64,000 nucleotides of DNA from Galeopsis tetrahit (Eukaryota > Streptophyta > Magnoliopsida > Lamiales > Lamiaceae), in the NCBI GenBank assembly GCA_963675135.1, contig OY776129.1, positions 62,621,028-62,685,027 on the forward strand, given 5' to 3'. Below, piece after piece: positions 24,430-34,406 of the stretch (position 1 is the stretch's first letter; each line of letters begins with the position of its first letter). A program made the position numbers and the translations under genes. The notes under the pieces are model-generated. The model was given only the letters and a program-made list of their open reading frames with translations. It searched no databases and was not told the DNA's origin.

Positions 24430-24857
24430 TATTGGAGTGTGGAGCCTGAATTGATCCTAACGAGCTTGGAGTGTAGGACAAGTTTGATTCTAACGGGCCT
24501 GGAGTGCGGAGCAAGTTTTTCCTAATAGGCTTAGGGTTAATTATGGTAAGTTTGTTCCTAATGGCTTGGAGTAGGGAACAAGTCTTTTCCTAATAGGATT
24601 AGGGTTAATTATGTCAAGTTTGTTCCTAATGGCTTGGAGTAGGGAACAAGTCTTTTCTTAATAAGCGTAGGGTTAATTATGACAAGTTTTCTATTATAAA
24701 TAGATGTTCTCCCTTTGTAATCATTGCGCATCCAAAACACACATAGTGAAATACCTGGCTTGGCATCGCCCCCAGACGTAGTCGAAAGACGAACTGGGTA
24801 AATAAATCTCGTGTTATTTTCTTATCGTCATCGTGTGCGTGTGTTTATTTCCTAACA
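24430..24857 (+). repeat. Left LTR of the 24-27 kb copia element
   Basis: 428 bp, starts TATTGGAG (altered from TGTTGGAG in the other copy) and ends CTAACA. TATA box TATAAATA at 24695-24702. Contains tandem units of about 66-70 bp built on GGCTTGGAGTAGGGAACAAG and TTAGGGTTAATTATG. Confidence 0.85.
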
Positions 24858-26122
24858 ACTGGTATCAGAGCCTCGGGTTCAGAGGGAGCAGACACGATGA
24901 GCGACGAGAAGATTTCGGGTTGTGGAAGATGCAGATCGAGGATTACATTTACGGTAAAAATCTGTATGTGCCCCTAGAGGAGAAGGAGAAACCCGAAAAG
25001 ATGGAACAGAAGGAGTGGAATCTGTTGAACAGAAAGGCGATGAGTGCAATACGCTTATCGCTGTTCATGAACGTAGCCTACCACACGACTAAAGCCAAGT
25101 CCGCTAGGGAGATGCTGCAGATCTTGGAGAAGATGTATCAAAAGTCCACAACGGCGAACAAAGTTTACTTGATCAGACGATTGTTCAACCTCAGGATGTC
25201 GGAGAGCACACCCGTGCAGCAACACCTGAACGAGTTCAACAGGATCATTGGACAGTTGTGTTCTGTCGTGATCGACTTCAGTGGCGAGGTACTTGCTTTA
25301 GTTTTGTTATCTTCTTTGCCAAAGAGTTGGGCTGCCACAGTTAGCGCTTCATCCGCGAAAGATAAACTGAAGCTTGACGAAGTGAGGGATCTGATGATTA
25401 GCGAGGAGGTTCGCAAGAAAGGATCCGGATCCACTGCAGGGTCAACGCTGAACACGGAAGAAGGGGGCAGATCGAAGGGTAGACAGAATCGTGGCAGATC
25501 AGAGTCCAGAGGAAAGAGTCAATCCAAGAAAGATAAAGACTCGATCCAGTGCTGGAATTGTGATGAGTTTGGTCACAACGGGAACCAGTGTTCAGCACCC
25601 AAGAAAAACAGGAAGGGACAGGACGAGAAGAAGACAGCAAACGCAACCAAAGTTGATATTGGAGACGCGTTGGTCTTGAGTGTCAATAGTCCGGTAGAAT
25701 CGTGGGTGTTGGATTTTGGAGCATCATTCCACTCTTGCAGTGATGCTAAATCTGTTAAGTGTATGTTCATTGACTATGGTGGTGATGAGTTCGGTTATAA
25801 ACTCTGGGATGAGAATAACCGAAAGATTATTCATAGTAAAGATGTAGTTTTCAATGAACAGATTATGTACAAGAACAGATTGGAGGCATCAGATTCTGAC
25901 AAGATCAATCGTGGCAGATCAGAGTCCAGAGGAAAGAGTCAATCCAAGAAAGATAAAGACTCGATTGAGTGCTGGAATTGTGATGAGTTTGGTCACTACA
26001 TGAACCAGTGTTCATCACCCAAGAAAAACAGGAAGGGACAGAACGAGAAGAAGACAGCAAACGCAACCACACTTGATGTTGGAGACGCGTTGGTCTTTAG
26101 TGTCAGTTGTCCGGTAGAATAA
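24833..26122 (+). pseudogene. copia Gag with duplicated zinc knuckle, fused to pol scraps
   Basis: The frame is open for 429 codons, but the first codons lie in the LTR and the natural start is probably later (about 24898). The Gag capsid-like part (WKMQIEDYIYGKNL..., LYLIRRLFNLRM, LLSSLP) is followed by a basic KSQSKKDKDS linker and the zinc knuckle CWNCDEFGHNGNQC. Next comes a protease-start relic, VLDFGASFHS (the catalytic D-S/T-G motif altered to DFG), fused straight to an integrase C-terminal scrap (YKLWDENNRKIIHS). Then the linker and knuckle repeat (CWNCDEFGHYMNQC), and TAA ends the frame. Almost all of protease, integrase, RT and RNase H is missing. Confidence 0.85.
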
Positions 26123-26325
26123 TGGGTGTTGGATTCTGGAGTATCATTCTACTCTTGCAGTGATGCTAAATTTGTTAAGTGTACGTTCATTGGTTATGAT
26201 GGTGATGAGTTCGATTATACACTTTGGGTTGAGAATAACCGAAATATTATTCGCAGCACAGATGTAGTTATCAATGAACAGGTTATGTACAAGAACAGAT
26301 TGGAGGCATCAGATTCTGACAAGAC
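25487..26325 (+). repeat. About 420-bp tandem duplication inside gag-pol
   Basis: The segment starting AATCGTGGCAGATCAGAGTC occurs at about 25487 and again at about 25907. Each copy spans the zinc knuckle, protease relic and integrase scrap. Since both copies share the same deletion junction, the deletion came first. Confidence 0.85.
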
Positions 26326-26572
26326 CAATACCCAAGAGGTTGAGTTAGACATCTCAAACTCGAGTGGGAGTAAGGAGAGTCAGAATGAAGAAGAGGTTCT
26401 TATTGAAGAACCTAGGACCCCACCACCACTGGAGAATCTGCTGCAGAGACCAGTTAGAGAGCGACGTGCACCAAATAAGTATTCGTCCTTTAACTACTAC
26501 TTGTTATTTACTAAGGTGGCGACCTTAGAGAAGTTGAAGCTATGCATAGCTTCAATTGGCCTTGAAACTTGA
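26126..26572 (+). pseudogene. Second protease/integrase scrap and pre-RT linker
   Basis: In frame with the preceding Gag after one TAA. Repeats the VLDSGVSFYS and KIIHS-like segment, then a Ser/Glu-rich linker (SSGSKESQNEEEVLIEEP, VRERRAPNKY) typical of the region before RT. It jumps to a short C-terminal pol relic (KLCIASIGL) with the RT and RNase H cores gone. Confidence 0.75.
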
Positions 26573-26602
26573 AGATAAGGATTGTCGATGCCAGGCGGAT
26601 AT

Positions 26603-26982
26603 GGTGAAGACAATGCCGAAAGAAATTCTTAGAATGGGTGATTCTAAGTGTTCTACTCTTATGTTGGAGTAGGTATTCTCTATGTTGAGAATGTTGGTTC
26701 TTTGGTTTAAGAATCATGTTTGTCGGTGAAGACAATGCCGAAGGAAATTCTTAGAATGGGTGATTCTAAGTGTTCTACTTATATGGTGGAGTAGGTATTC
26801 TCTATGTTGAGAATGTTGGTTCTTTGGTTTAAGAATCATGTTTGTCGGTGAAGACAATGTCGAAGGAAATTCTTAGAATGGGTGATTCTAAGTGTTCTAC
26901 TCTTATGGTGGAGTAGGTATTCTCTATGTTGAGAATGTTGGTTCTTTGGTTTAAGAATCATGTTTGTCGATGAAGACAATGG
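26603..26982 (+). repeat. Three tandem 122-bp units
   Basis: Units start GGTGAAGACAATG at 26603, 26725 and 26847, with a partial fourth at 26969. The period is constant at 122 bp. They lie in the non-coding 3' interior of the copia element, before the polypurine tract. Confidence 0.92.
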
Positions 26983-27162
26983 AGTTTTCTTTTATTTTAT
27001 CAAGGTGGAGTTTGTTGAACTTGTGCTAAAATAAAAGGAGCTTTTAAAGGAGCTTTTGTCTTCGTTGGAACTTGAAGATAAGGCCCGGCGATGCCAGGTG
27101 GATACGGGAGAAGAATCAAGAAGATATGGTTACATGGAGAATTCAGTCTCCAAGTGGGAGAT

Positions 27163-27627
27163 TGTTGGAGTGTGGAGCCTGAATTGATCCTAACGGGCTT
27201 GGAGTGTAGGACAAGTTTGATCCTAACGGGCTTGGAGTGGGGAGCAAGTCTTTTCCTAATAGGCTTAGGGTTAATTATGGTAAGTTTGTTCCTAATGGCT
27301 TGGAGTAGGGAACAAGTCTTTTCCTAATAAGCTTAGGGTTAATTATGGTAAGTTTGTTCCTAATAGGATTAGGGTTAATTATGGCAAGTTTGTTCCTAAT
27401 GGCTTGGAGTAGGGAACAAGTCTTTTCTTAATAAGCGTAGGGTTAATTATGACAAGTTTTCTATTATAAATAGATGTTCTCCTTTTGTAATCATTGCGCA
27501 TCCAAAACACACATAGTGAAATACCTGGCTTGGCATCGCCCCCAGACGTAGTCGAAAGACGAACTGGGTAAATAAATCTCGTGTTATTTTCTTATCGTCA
27601 TCGTGTGCGTGAGTTTATTTTCTAACA
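27163..27627 (+). repeat. Right LTR of the 24-27 kb copia element
   Basis: 465 bp, TGTTGGAG...CTAACA. Longer than the left LTR by one internal repeat unit. TATA box in the same place relative to the end. Confidence 0.85.
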
Positions 27628-27876
27628 TATGTCTGGCTGAAATCTATCAAAATAAAGAGATCACAATTTAGAATTTAGCAAAAAAAATTATTTTTTGAGT
27701 TACAGTTGGAATAGTTTAGAGAAAGTATAATTGGTTTCATATTGTAGATCTGTTTTCTAAAGACACAGAAAGTAAATAATTACAAATTTCCAATTTTTTT
27801 TTTTTTTTATATACAATACCTACATATTAATAGGCATCTAGAAGCTTTTGCAAACACCCCGACTTCAAAAAAACAA

Positions 27877-28165
27877 AGGGTTAATTGCAAAATAAATCAT
27901 CACATTTCGCTTAATTGCAATTTGATTTAAACTTTTGAATAATTACAAATAAAATCACCACATTTAAATATTGTTGCAATTTAGACTTCTAGACAATCTC
28001 ATTTGTGCCCGAATTTGACGTGCTAAACAAGTTAGATTTGAGCACAAATGAGAATATAAAGAAATTTAAATTGAAACAATATTTAAAGGAAGTGATTTTA
28101 TTTGCAATTATTCAAAAGTTTTGATTAAATTGCAATTCAAAAAAAGATGGTGATTTTATTTGCCC
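27877..28165. mobile_element. Fold-back MULE-type MITE with 9-bp target duplication
   Basis: 289 bp, flanked by AAAAAACAA (27868-27876, 28166-28174). Inverted arms of about 100 bp: AATAATTACAAATAAAATCAC and its neighbours in the left half are mirrored in the right half (AAGTGATTTTATTTGCAATTATT). Long arms and a 9-bp duplication point to Mutator-like origin, although the duplication is A-rich. Confidence 0.7.
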
Positions 28166-28174
28166 AAAAAACAA

Positions 28175-28656
28175 TAACATCTTATCATATATTATACATT
28201 AAAATAATTATTTCATATAACTCAAAAACAAAACATTATTCCTACCATATAAGAAGGCAAACGGGTTCAGTAGAACTGCATTAAAACAAAACATACATCA
28301 GTTTTAAAAAATTATACTCTACACATTATTTCTACTTTTAAAAAATTAAACTGAAAAGAGGTGCCATCTCCAAACAAACCTGAAATCAAAAGTTAAAAAA
28401 CCTATCTCTTGCATTCTTCCCTTGAAATTGAAAAACAAATCTAACCCACAGTTCATACAAGTATTGTAATAACAAAAAAATACAATAGAATACAGCAATT
28501 AACACATAAAACTTGGATAATGACAAGGTTACTACAAAATCTGAACCTAATTAGAAAGAGAAGAAGTTCCAAGTATCTCCATCTTTACCTTGTTAACAAT
28601 GTTCATGATCACAAACGGATAGAGATGAACAATCCCAATTGATCCTTTATGCATTT
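28175..28656. other. Spacer and probable 3' UTR of the methyltransferase gene
   Basis: AT-rich, no coding region. Its right part is expected to be the 3' UTR of the minus-strand gene. Confidence 0.4.
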
Positions 28657-29613
28657 TTAAGCCTTGAATCGCCTCAACTCAAACCATATCTCATAGTGAT
28701 TAAAGAGCAAACTATCGTGAGTATGCTTCCCACGATATTCCAACCCCAGGCTATTCAGTCTCTTGGTGCATTCTTCACCTCCCAAACGAGAACAGAACTT
28801 GATATTATGAGAGACAAAAATCCGACCATCTACAGGTTTCAATTTCCCCACTAACTGCTCCACACCAATCCAAACAAGTTTATCGGGCATATGAAGGAAA
28901 ACAGCACTTGCATATATCAAATCATATACAGTATCTGCTCCGAACTTACTGAAATTCATATCTTCACCTCTTACAATCAGAGGGCGCTTATACAATAAAC
29001 CCTGTGAAGGAAGCTCGTACCTCAGTGCAGCCATTAGAGAAAGCTCGTCCCTCTCTAGGCAATGAAAATGCTCTGGCTCCAAGAATCGAATGAAATGCAG
29101 GCCCACACGCAGTGTTCCACATCCTATCTCAAGAACTTTTGAATCCGGTTTTAGGTGGGCAGATTCAGCGAGAAATTCAAATACATCTCTGCCTCCTGCC
29201 CATGGCTCCCCATAGTTGCTGTGGTGTTCTTCTACAAGTAATTCGCCAGGACAAGGTAGAGCAGTGTGGTTGTTTGCTTCTTCTCCTTCGTAATGCGATA
29301 TGCCTTTGAAGTGAAGGAGGTCTTCGAGCTGTTGTTGACGGGTGCGAGGGTTTATGCCTTTACGAAGAATGTTCTGCTGCATGTGCAATCCATTGGCTTC
29401 AATTTGAGTCTTCACCCAATCTATGTCTTCAGATGAAGTTGAGACGGGCTCTCCGTTGCTTCTTATACTGGTGTTGGGGTTAGTGGGAGTGGGGCAAGAG
29501 CAAGGAGAAGAGGGGGCGGATAGAAAGAAAAATAGGAGGGTTGCAACACCAATGAGAGAGAGAACAAGGGTAGGAACTGAAACCACCACTCCCTTTGACG
29601 GAAGCAGTGCCAT
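28657..29613 (-). CDS. Membrane-anchored SAM-dependent methyltransferase
   Basis: Single exon, 318 aa. Residues about 9-31 form a hydrophobic anchor, followed by a Ser/Pro-rich stem. The methyltransferase fold starts around residue 140; motif I is VLEIGCGTLRVG (from residue 160), the SAM-binding Gly-rich loop, with an acidic motif II-like ERDELS and a later YDLIYASAVFLHMP. The arrangement suggests a type II membrane protein with the catalytic domain in the lumen or, if the N-terminus is reversed, the cytosol. The family is conserved in plants, but the substrate is not deducible from sequence. The start codon is chosen because the hydrophobic anchor follows directly. Intact. Confidence 0.88.
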   Translation of the reverse strand: MALLPSKGVVVSVPTLVLSLIGVATLLFFFLSAPSSPCSCPTPTNPNTSIRSNGEPVSTSSEDIDWVKTQIEANGLHMQQNILRKGINPRTRQQQLEDLLHFKGISHYEGEEANNHTALPCPGELLVEEHHSNYGEPWAGGRDVFEFLAESAHLKPDSKVLEIGCGTLRVGLHFIRFLEPEHFHCLERDELSLMAALRYELPSQGLLYKRPLIVRGEDMNFSKFGADTVYDLIYASAVFLHMPDKLVWIGVEQLVGKLKPVDGRIFVSHNIKFCSRLGGEECTKRLNSLGLEYRGKHTHDSLLFNHYEIWFELRRFKA

Positions 29614-32029
29614 TCAGCAAATATGGGACTTTGTTGACACTTTTGCCTCGCTCAGCTGCCAGATTTCGAGCATCTATAAGTAAACAGCTAGTATAAAACC
29701 TACCTAAATATAAGTAAACTTTGTTAAAAATCAAAATTTTACATTTGCTTTATATTCATCCTAGCGTCATTCTTATATCTTGTAATCTGATCAATGTATT
29801 ACTCTACTTGAGGAATTCACACAAAGTTATTCCCACAATGAATCCGATTCTACGTTTTCAACAATTTTGCACCTATTATTCCCACAATGAATTCAAATTG
29901 TACTCTAGAATGTGACACACTCGCCAATCCCAGTATCCTGGCGTTTCTAATTTCGAGCTTTATACAATCTCAACCAACAATCTTCCATGTCTAAAAATCT
30001 CACACTGTCAGCAACGAAAAATAAATCGGACAAAATCTCGAACACAAAATATTTGAAGGATACGGAATCGAAACAGAAACACTTACTTTATTTGCATCAT
30101 TTAATAATTGATAACCGCAACGCAAAAGTGAAAACTCCCAATTTCGAATGCCAGGTCCTGGTAATCGAACTCTCGAATTTCAATTCAGAAAGAGTGATTA
30201 CAGACGCAATCGCATCAGACGACGTCGTGCTGCTGAAACCCTCCAATTATTTCCAGCGCGGAAGATGGTACATTAAGCTTTGAATCTTGCTTGTAGATCT
30301 TTTGAGTGGAGAACACTGAAAATATGAAGAATGTCGGTCTAGATCTTGATGGGTCTAAACTGAATTTTGGATCTCAATTAGCATCCGTTTATGGTGGATA
30401 CCGGGTATGGATATGAACATTTTAAACCTACCCGTCATCTCATGACCCGCAACGGAGTGAGAGAGTGAATAGTGAATTGAAGAGAAAATCTTATTTTTAA
30501 TCTGTTTGGTTTAATTCTTTTTTTTTTTTTAAATATTCATTTAACAAAAATAAGTTCTAAAGTTGAGGGATTTAAATTTATTTTTAGAATTACCAATACT
30601 TTAAAAGAAATGTTAATGGTATGATACACGATATAGATAATGCTTTATAAACTACAATTCACAACATTTAAATCCCTTAAATTCAAATTTAGATAAGAAT
30701 ATCAATATAATTTCCATTTTAAAAAGACGTCAAGGGATGGGGCGTATATTTATTTTTGGAATTAGTAATTTAATCTATACAAAATCATAAAATATTGGTC
30801 AAAATGGCTTTATCAAATATGAATTGTCTTTATATGAACTCTAACTATATTCCTGAATTTAGACATTACTTTGTTATTTCTTAATCCTTTCAAATTAAAA
30901 TAAAAGCTATATACCTCCTTTTGATTTCTTTCGATCAAAGAATTCTATGGATAGTTACCAATGAGACTTTATCGAATAGTATTACACATAAGAAATTCAT
31001 TATAGACTCTAATACAATTAAATCCGCTCTTCATAGACAAATTTAAAATTTGCGATTCTAGATAAAATCGGTTCACACTGTTAGATAAAAGAGGTCAAAA
31101 TTTCTCAATATCGTGTTCGACGCTTTTACGAGTTGATCCATGAGTCGTAACAAAGCTGCTTCCCTTCGTCTTGATCTCACATACGCACGTTAGTCTTTCA
31201 CTTTAAAGCTAAAGTCCGCCGATAAGATTTGAAATTCCACTATTCTTATTTTTCAAGATTGATGAAGTAGCAATTAATGTAAAAACAACCAATTGAAAAA
31301 CAAGAGTCATCCAAGTAGGAGATTTAACTATATGTCAAATTATCATATAAAATTATACTGATAAGAGGATAAGTTTAATAGAGGTGGATTTTAAAAAACA
31401 ATTTTTAAATTTCAAAAAATATAATCGATGTATAATTTTAAAAATTAGAAAGTAAACACCTATATAAATATTTTTTATTAAACGAATTAAAACTAGGGAA
31501 CAAACTTAATTAATTTTGATTATCATCATTCATTATATATATTTTACTATTTTCTCAGTTTTTAATAAGTGTCACTTTAAATTTTTAATTAATTTTAAAA
31601 TAAAAGTCATTTTAATTTATTTTTTTAAATTTTGACTATTTTTCATAAATAAATTTCATAATTATCTTTATACCAAAATTAATTTAATTTATAAATACTA
31701 GCTACAATTTTGACCACATTTTTTATTGAATAAAATTTTTATATTAAAACACAAAAACTTATACTCCGTATGCAATATTGCATACTTGCAATGCAATATT
31801 GACCAATTAAGTCAATTGAGCTGGAAATATTGACTTATTAAGTCAATGGGCTGAAAATATATATTATTGGGCTTCATTAATTCATTTGAGTTAATTCTTA
31901 ATTTATTTGTTAACTGACCCGCTTGTGTTCTAATTTTGACAAAAAATTTTAACTAGTTTATTTTACCCGTTTCTGTGATTTTTTTATCTTTTATTTTATT
32001 GTCGAACGCGGGATATTAAATATAGTAAT

Positions 32030-32440
32030 TCAAATTGTAATATGTAGTAACACACATTATTTTATGTAGTAATAACACAAACTATTTTATATAATAATAC
32101 AATTTTTTTTATTTTGTAACACGTTTTTTCTAGTATTTTTGTTAATGTAGTAACTCACATTATAATACATAGTAACATAAATTATCACATGTAGTAAACA
32201 CAATAACCATGTTGTAAATGTTGTAATGCAAATCATTTGATAAAGTTACATATAGTAACAAACGCATATTCAATGTAGTAATTCAAACTGTAGTATGTAG
32301 TAACATATAATTTTTTATATAGTAATACCGATTATTTTATGTAGTATTTTTTTTCTAGAATTTTTATTGATTAAGTAACTCACATTATAACATATAGTAA
32401 CATATATTATTGTATGTAGTAATATAAAATAACTTTGATC
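32030..32440. repeat. Degenerate ATGTAGTAACA array
   Basis: Roughly 20 imperfect repeats of a 20-30-bp theme (ATGTAGTAATACACATTAT) over 400 bp. AT-rich, no period held exactly. Confidence 0.6.
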
Positions 32441-32574
32441 CATGGAGTAATTATTTAAGAATATTTAAAGAAATAGAAAATATTTAAAAATTAAGGCCGT
32501 CGTAAATTGCAGCGTTCAACCGCGGCCTGGGGTAGCCGAAAACTGTTCGGAGAAGACGACTAAGTACAATTTCT

Positions 32575-32690
32575 GTTAGTGGGTGTATTTATATAAAATA
32601 TGGGTGTGAATTGAACTGTCAGTGGGTGTATTTATAAAAAATGTGGGTTGAGCTGTCAATGGGTGTATTTATAAAGAATGTGAGTGTGAA
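32575..32690. repeat. Three imperfect repeats of GTGGGTGTATTTATA units
   Basis: Three copies of a 45-55-bp unit containing GTGGGTGTATTTATA and ATGTGGGTGTGAA-like parts. Confidence 0.65.
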
Positions 32691-32741
32691 TGAGAATGAC
32701 TGAATATTTCACATAAAACTAGTCCATATTAAAATTAGTTA

Positions 32742-32990
32742 CTCCATCCGTCCCACAAAGATAATTACATATTCATTTTTTGGATGTCCCAAATTAAATT
32801 ATAGTTACATTTTCTCTTTTACTTTAGTATTAAATGCTTTATTTTCAATTTTATCCATAATTAATAAGAATAATTAAAGTTTAGCCGATTTTGGAGTATT
32901 AGATTTTAAGGGTAAAATTGACACATTAGCTAAATTTAATTACATTTATTAATTTTTTTTAAAATTTGTGTGTAAAATCAAATGTAGGAG
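32742..32990. mobile_element. Decayed Stowaway-type MITE
   Basis: Left end CTCCATCCGTCCCACAAAG after TA (32740-32741). The right end GGAG is followed by TA (32991-32992) but has lost the GGGACGG part. Size and interior fit a Stowaway. Confidence 0.5.
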
Positions 32991-34000
32991 TAACCATCCG
33001 TGATGAACGAAAAAAGTATAATTAATGAAAAAAAGTCAAGTGACCTTATTAAAAAATAAAATAAATCCAAAAAAAAGAGAGTTGTTTTCTATGAATGTGC
33101 CTAAAACATCATCCTCATTCATTATATGGGATAATTAAGAAGAAAATCCATAATGTGAAATTGGCATTCAATTCAATGGTGGAGTTATTGAAAAGAGTCA
33201 AATGCCATAATCATGCATACCAGAAATGTCAGGATCTAATTAATTAGCACGCGTCCTTCCAGATTACAAGATACAACTAACATTCATTCCTTACGCTCAA
33301 ACAATAGATTTTACAAGATAGAGCTGTCAACCTCAAAAATCATCTTAACCACATTTTATTAAATACTCCCCAAAAATATATATATATATATATTGGTTAA
33401 AGTTATGTGTATAAATAAATCTAGACAAGACGATGGAGAAGCTGAGTAGCAGTCAACAATAGCTAACTGAAGAAATAAGACAAGGTTTGTTTCTTGAATC
33501 CATTTTTACATCTTTATATTTCCCTGCCAAAAGATAGAATGAAAGAAAAATAAAATTATAGTAATAAAGGAATAGATATACATTTATTTGGATAAACTAT
33601 ACTACTGCTACTACTTTCTTATTCAAACTATGCGTGCGTCTTCTTACACATTTGATCATCACGAGCTCCAATATTCTTACACCTCGCATATTAGTGGTCA
33701 CTGATTGCAGGCACCCCCTGTGTGATTTTTAAAGCTCTATTTTTTGTTTTTATAAAAACTATTTTTAACTTTAAAAAAATGTATAGGCATAATCTCGTTA
33801 GTAAAGTATATTCTACATTTATATTTATTTGGGGGAAAAAAGTTTCTTCAGTCATATAACTTTACTATATATTTTTTCGTTTTATAATTCTCAATTTTTA
33901 GACTTATTTAGGAAATCACACATTTTAGTGACGAATCTGATCTTGCGGTGGTGAACAAATATGAAAGTGTCGCATTATTTTTACTATGGGACAAAAATTG

Positions 34001-34007
34001 TATAAAA
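34001..34007 (+). promoter_or_regulatory. TATA box candidate of the first NPF gene
   Basis: TATAAAA, about 400 bp upstream of the start codon. A leader intron or long leader is implied, so the assignment is tentative. Confidence 0.4.
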
Positions 34008-34406
34008 ACAGCCCCCAAGTAAACTGTCATCATCTTTTCCCAATAGGCCTAACCTTTTGTTTCCCATCAAAACACAATTTCTTCAAAAGTAGATAAGAGA
34101 CTACTCCACTCCAATCTTCTTATTTTCTCTTATGGTAAAATTTCAGATAATGAAATAGAACTTCATTTGCCATTCACTTTACACATCAAAATAATTCAAG
34201 ATTCAAGAAACAGAGAGGTATTTTTCGCAACTCTTACAATTTTGATGATTTCGAGTTTTCCATATCTACAGATTTTGAGAATGCACAGTGTGTATGTTTG
34301 TATATTCAAGAACATTTAATTTCATCTCAATTTGCAAAATTTTTATGATAATTCTCAGTTCCAGAACATTTTTCCTTTTTCCAGGGCGCACGTACACTCA
34401 TCTATC

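Larger units (their letters stand above)
24278..27627 (+). mobile_element. Non-autonomous Ty1/copia element, two LTRs plus an extra 3' fragment
   Basis: The complete unit is LTR 24430-24857, interior 24858-27162 and LTR 27163-27627. Immediately left of the first LTR, 24278-24429 matches the last 150 bp of the interior (27010-27162), including the polypurine tract AAGTGGGAGA. The first LTR is therefore also the 3' LTR of an older, left-truncated copy. The Met-tRNA primer site TGGTATCAGAGCC starts at 24860. The interior keeps gag and short pol scraps only. The array suggests unequal recombination. Confidence 0.85.
29614..33990. other. Intergenic region between methyltransferase and NPF genes
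   Basis: 29614 to about 30480 probably holds the leader and promoter of the methyltransferase gene; a 98-codon plus-strand frame at 29987-30283 has no recognisable domain. The rest is AT-rich with the repeat arrays at 32030-32440 and 32575-32690 and a decayed Stowaway. Confidence 0.4.

Noticed and set aside
29987..30283. 98-codon open frame on the plus strand
   Set aside because: No domain, no good splice or promoter context, and it lies where the methyltransferase leader is expected on the other strand.
31540..31790. Another Stowaway MITE
   Set aside because: The start CTCAGTTTTTAATAAGTGTC is only loosely similar, and no right end was found.
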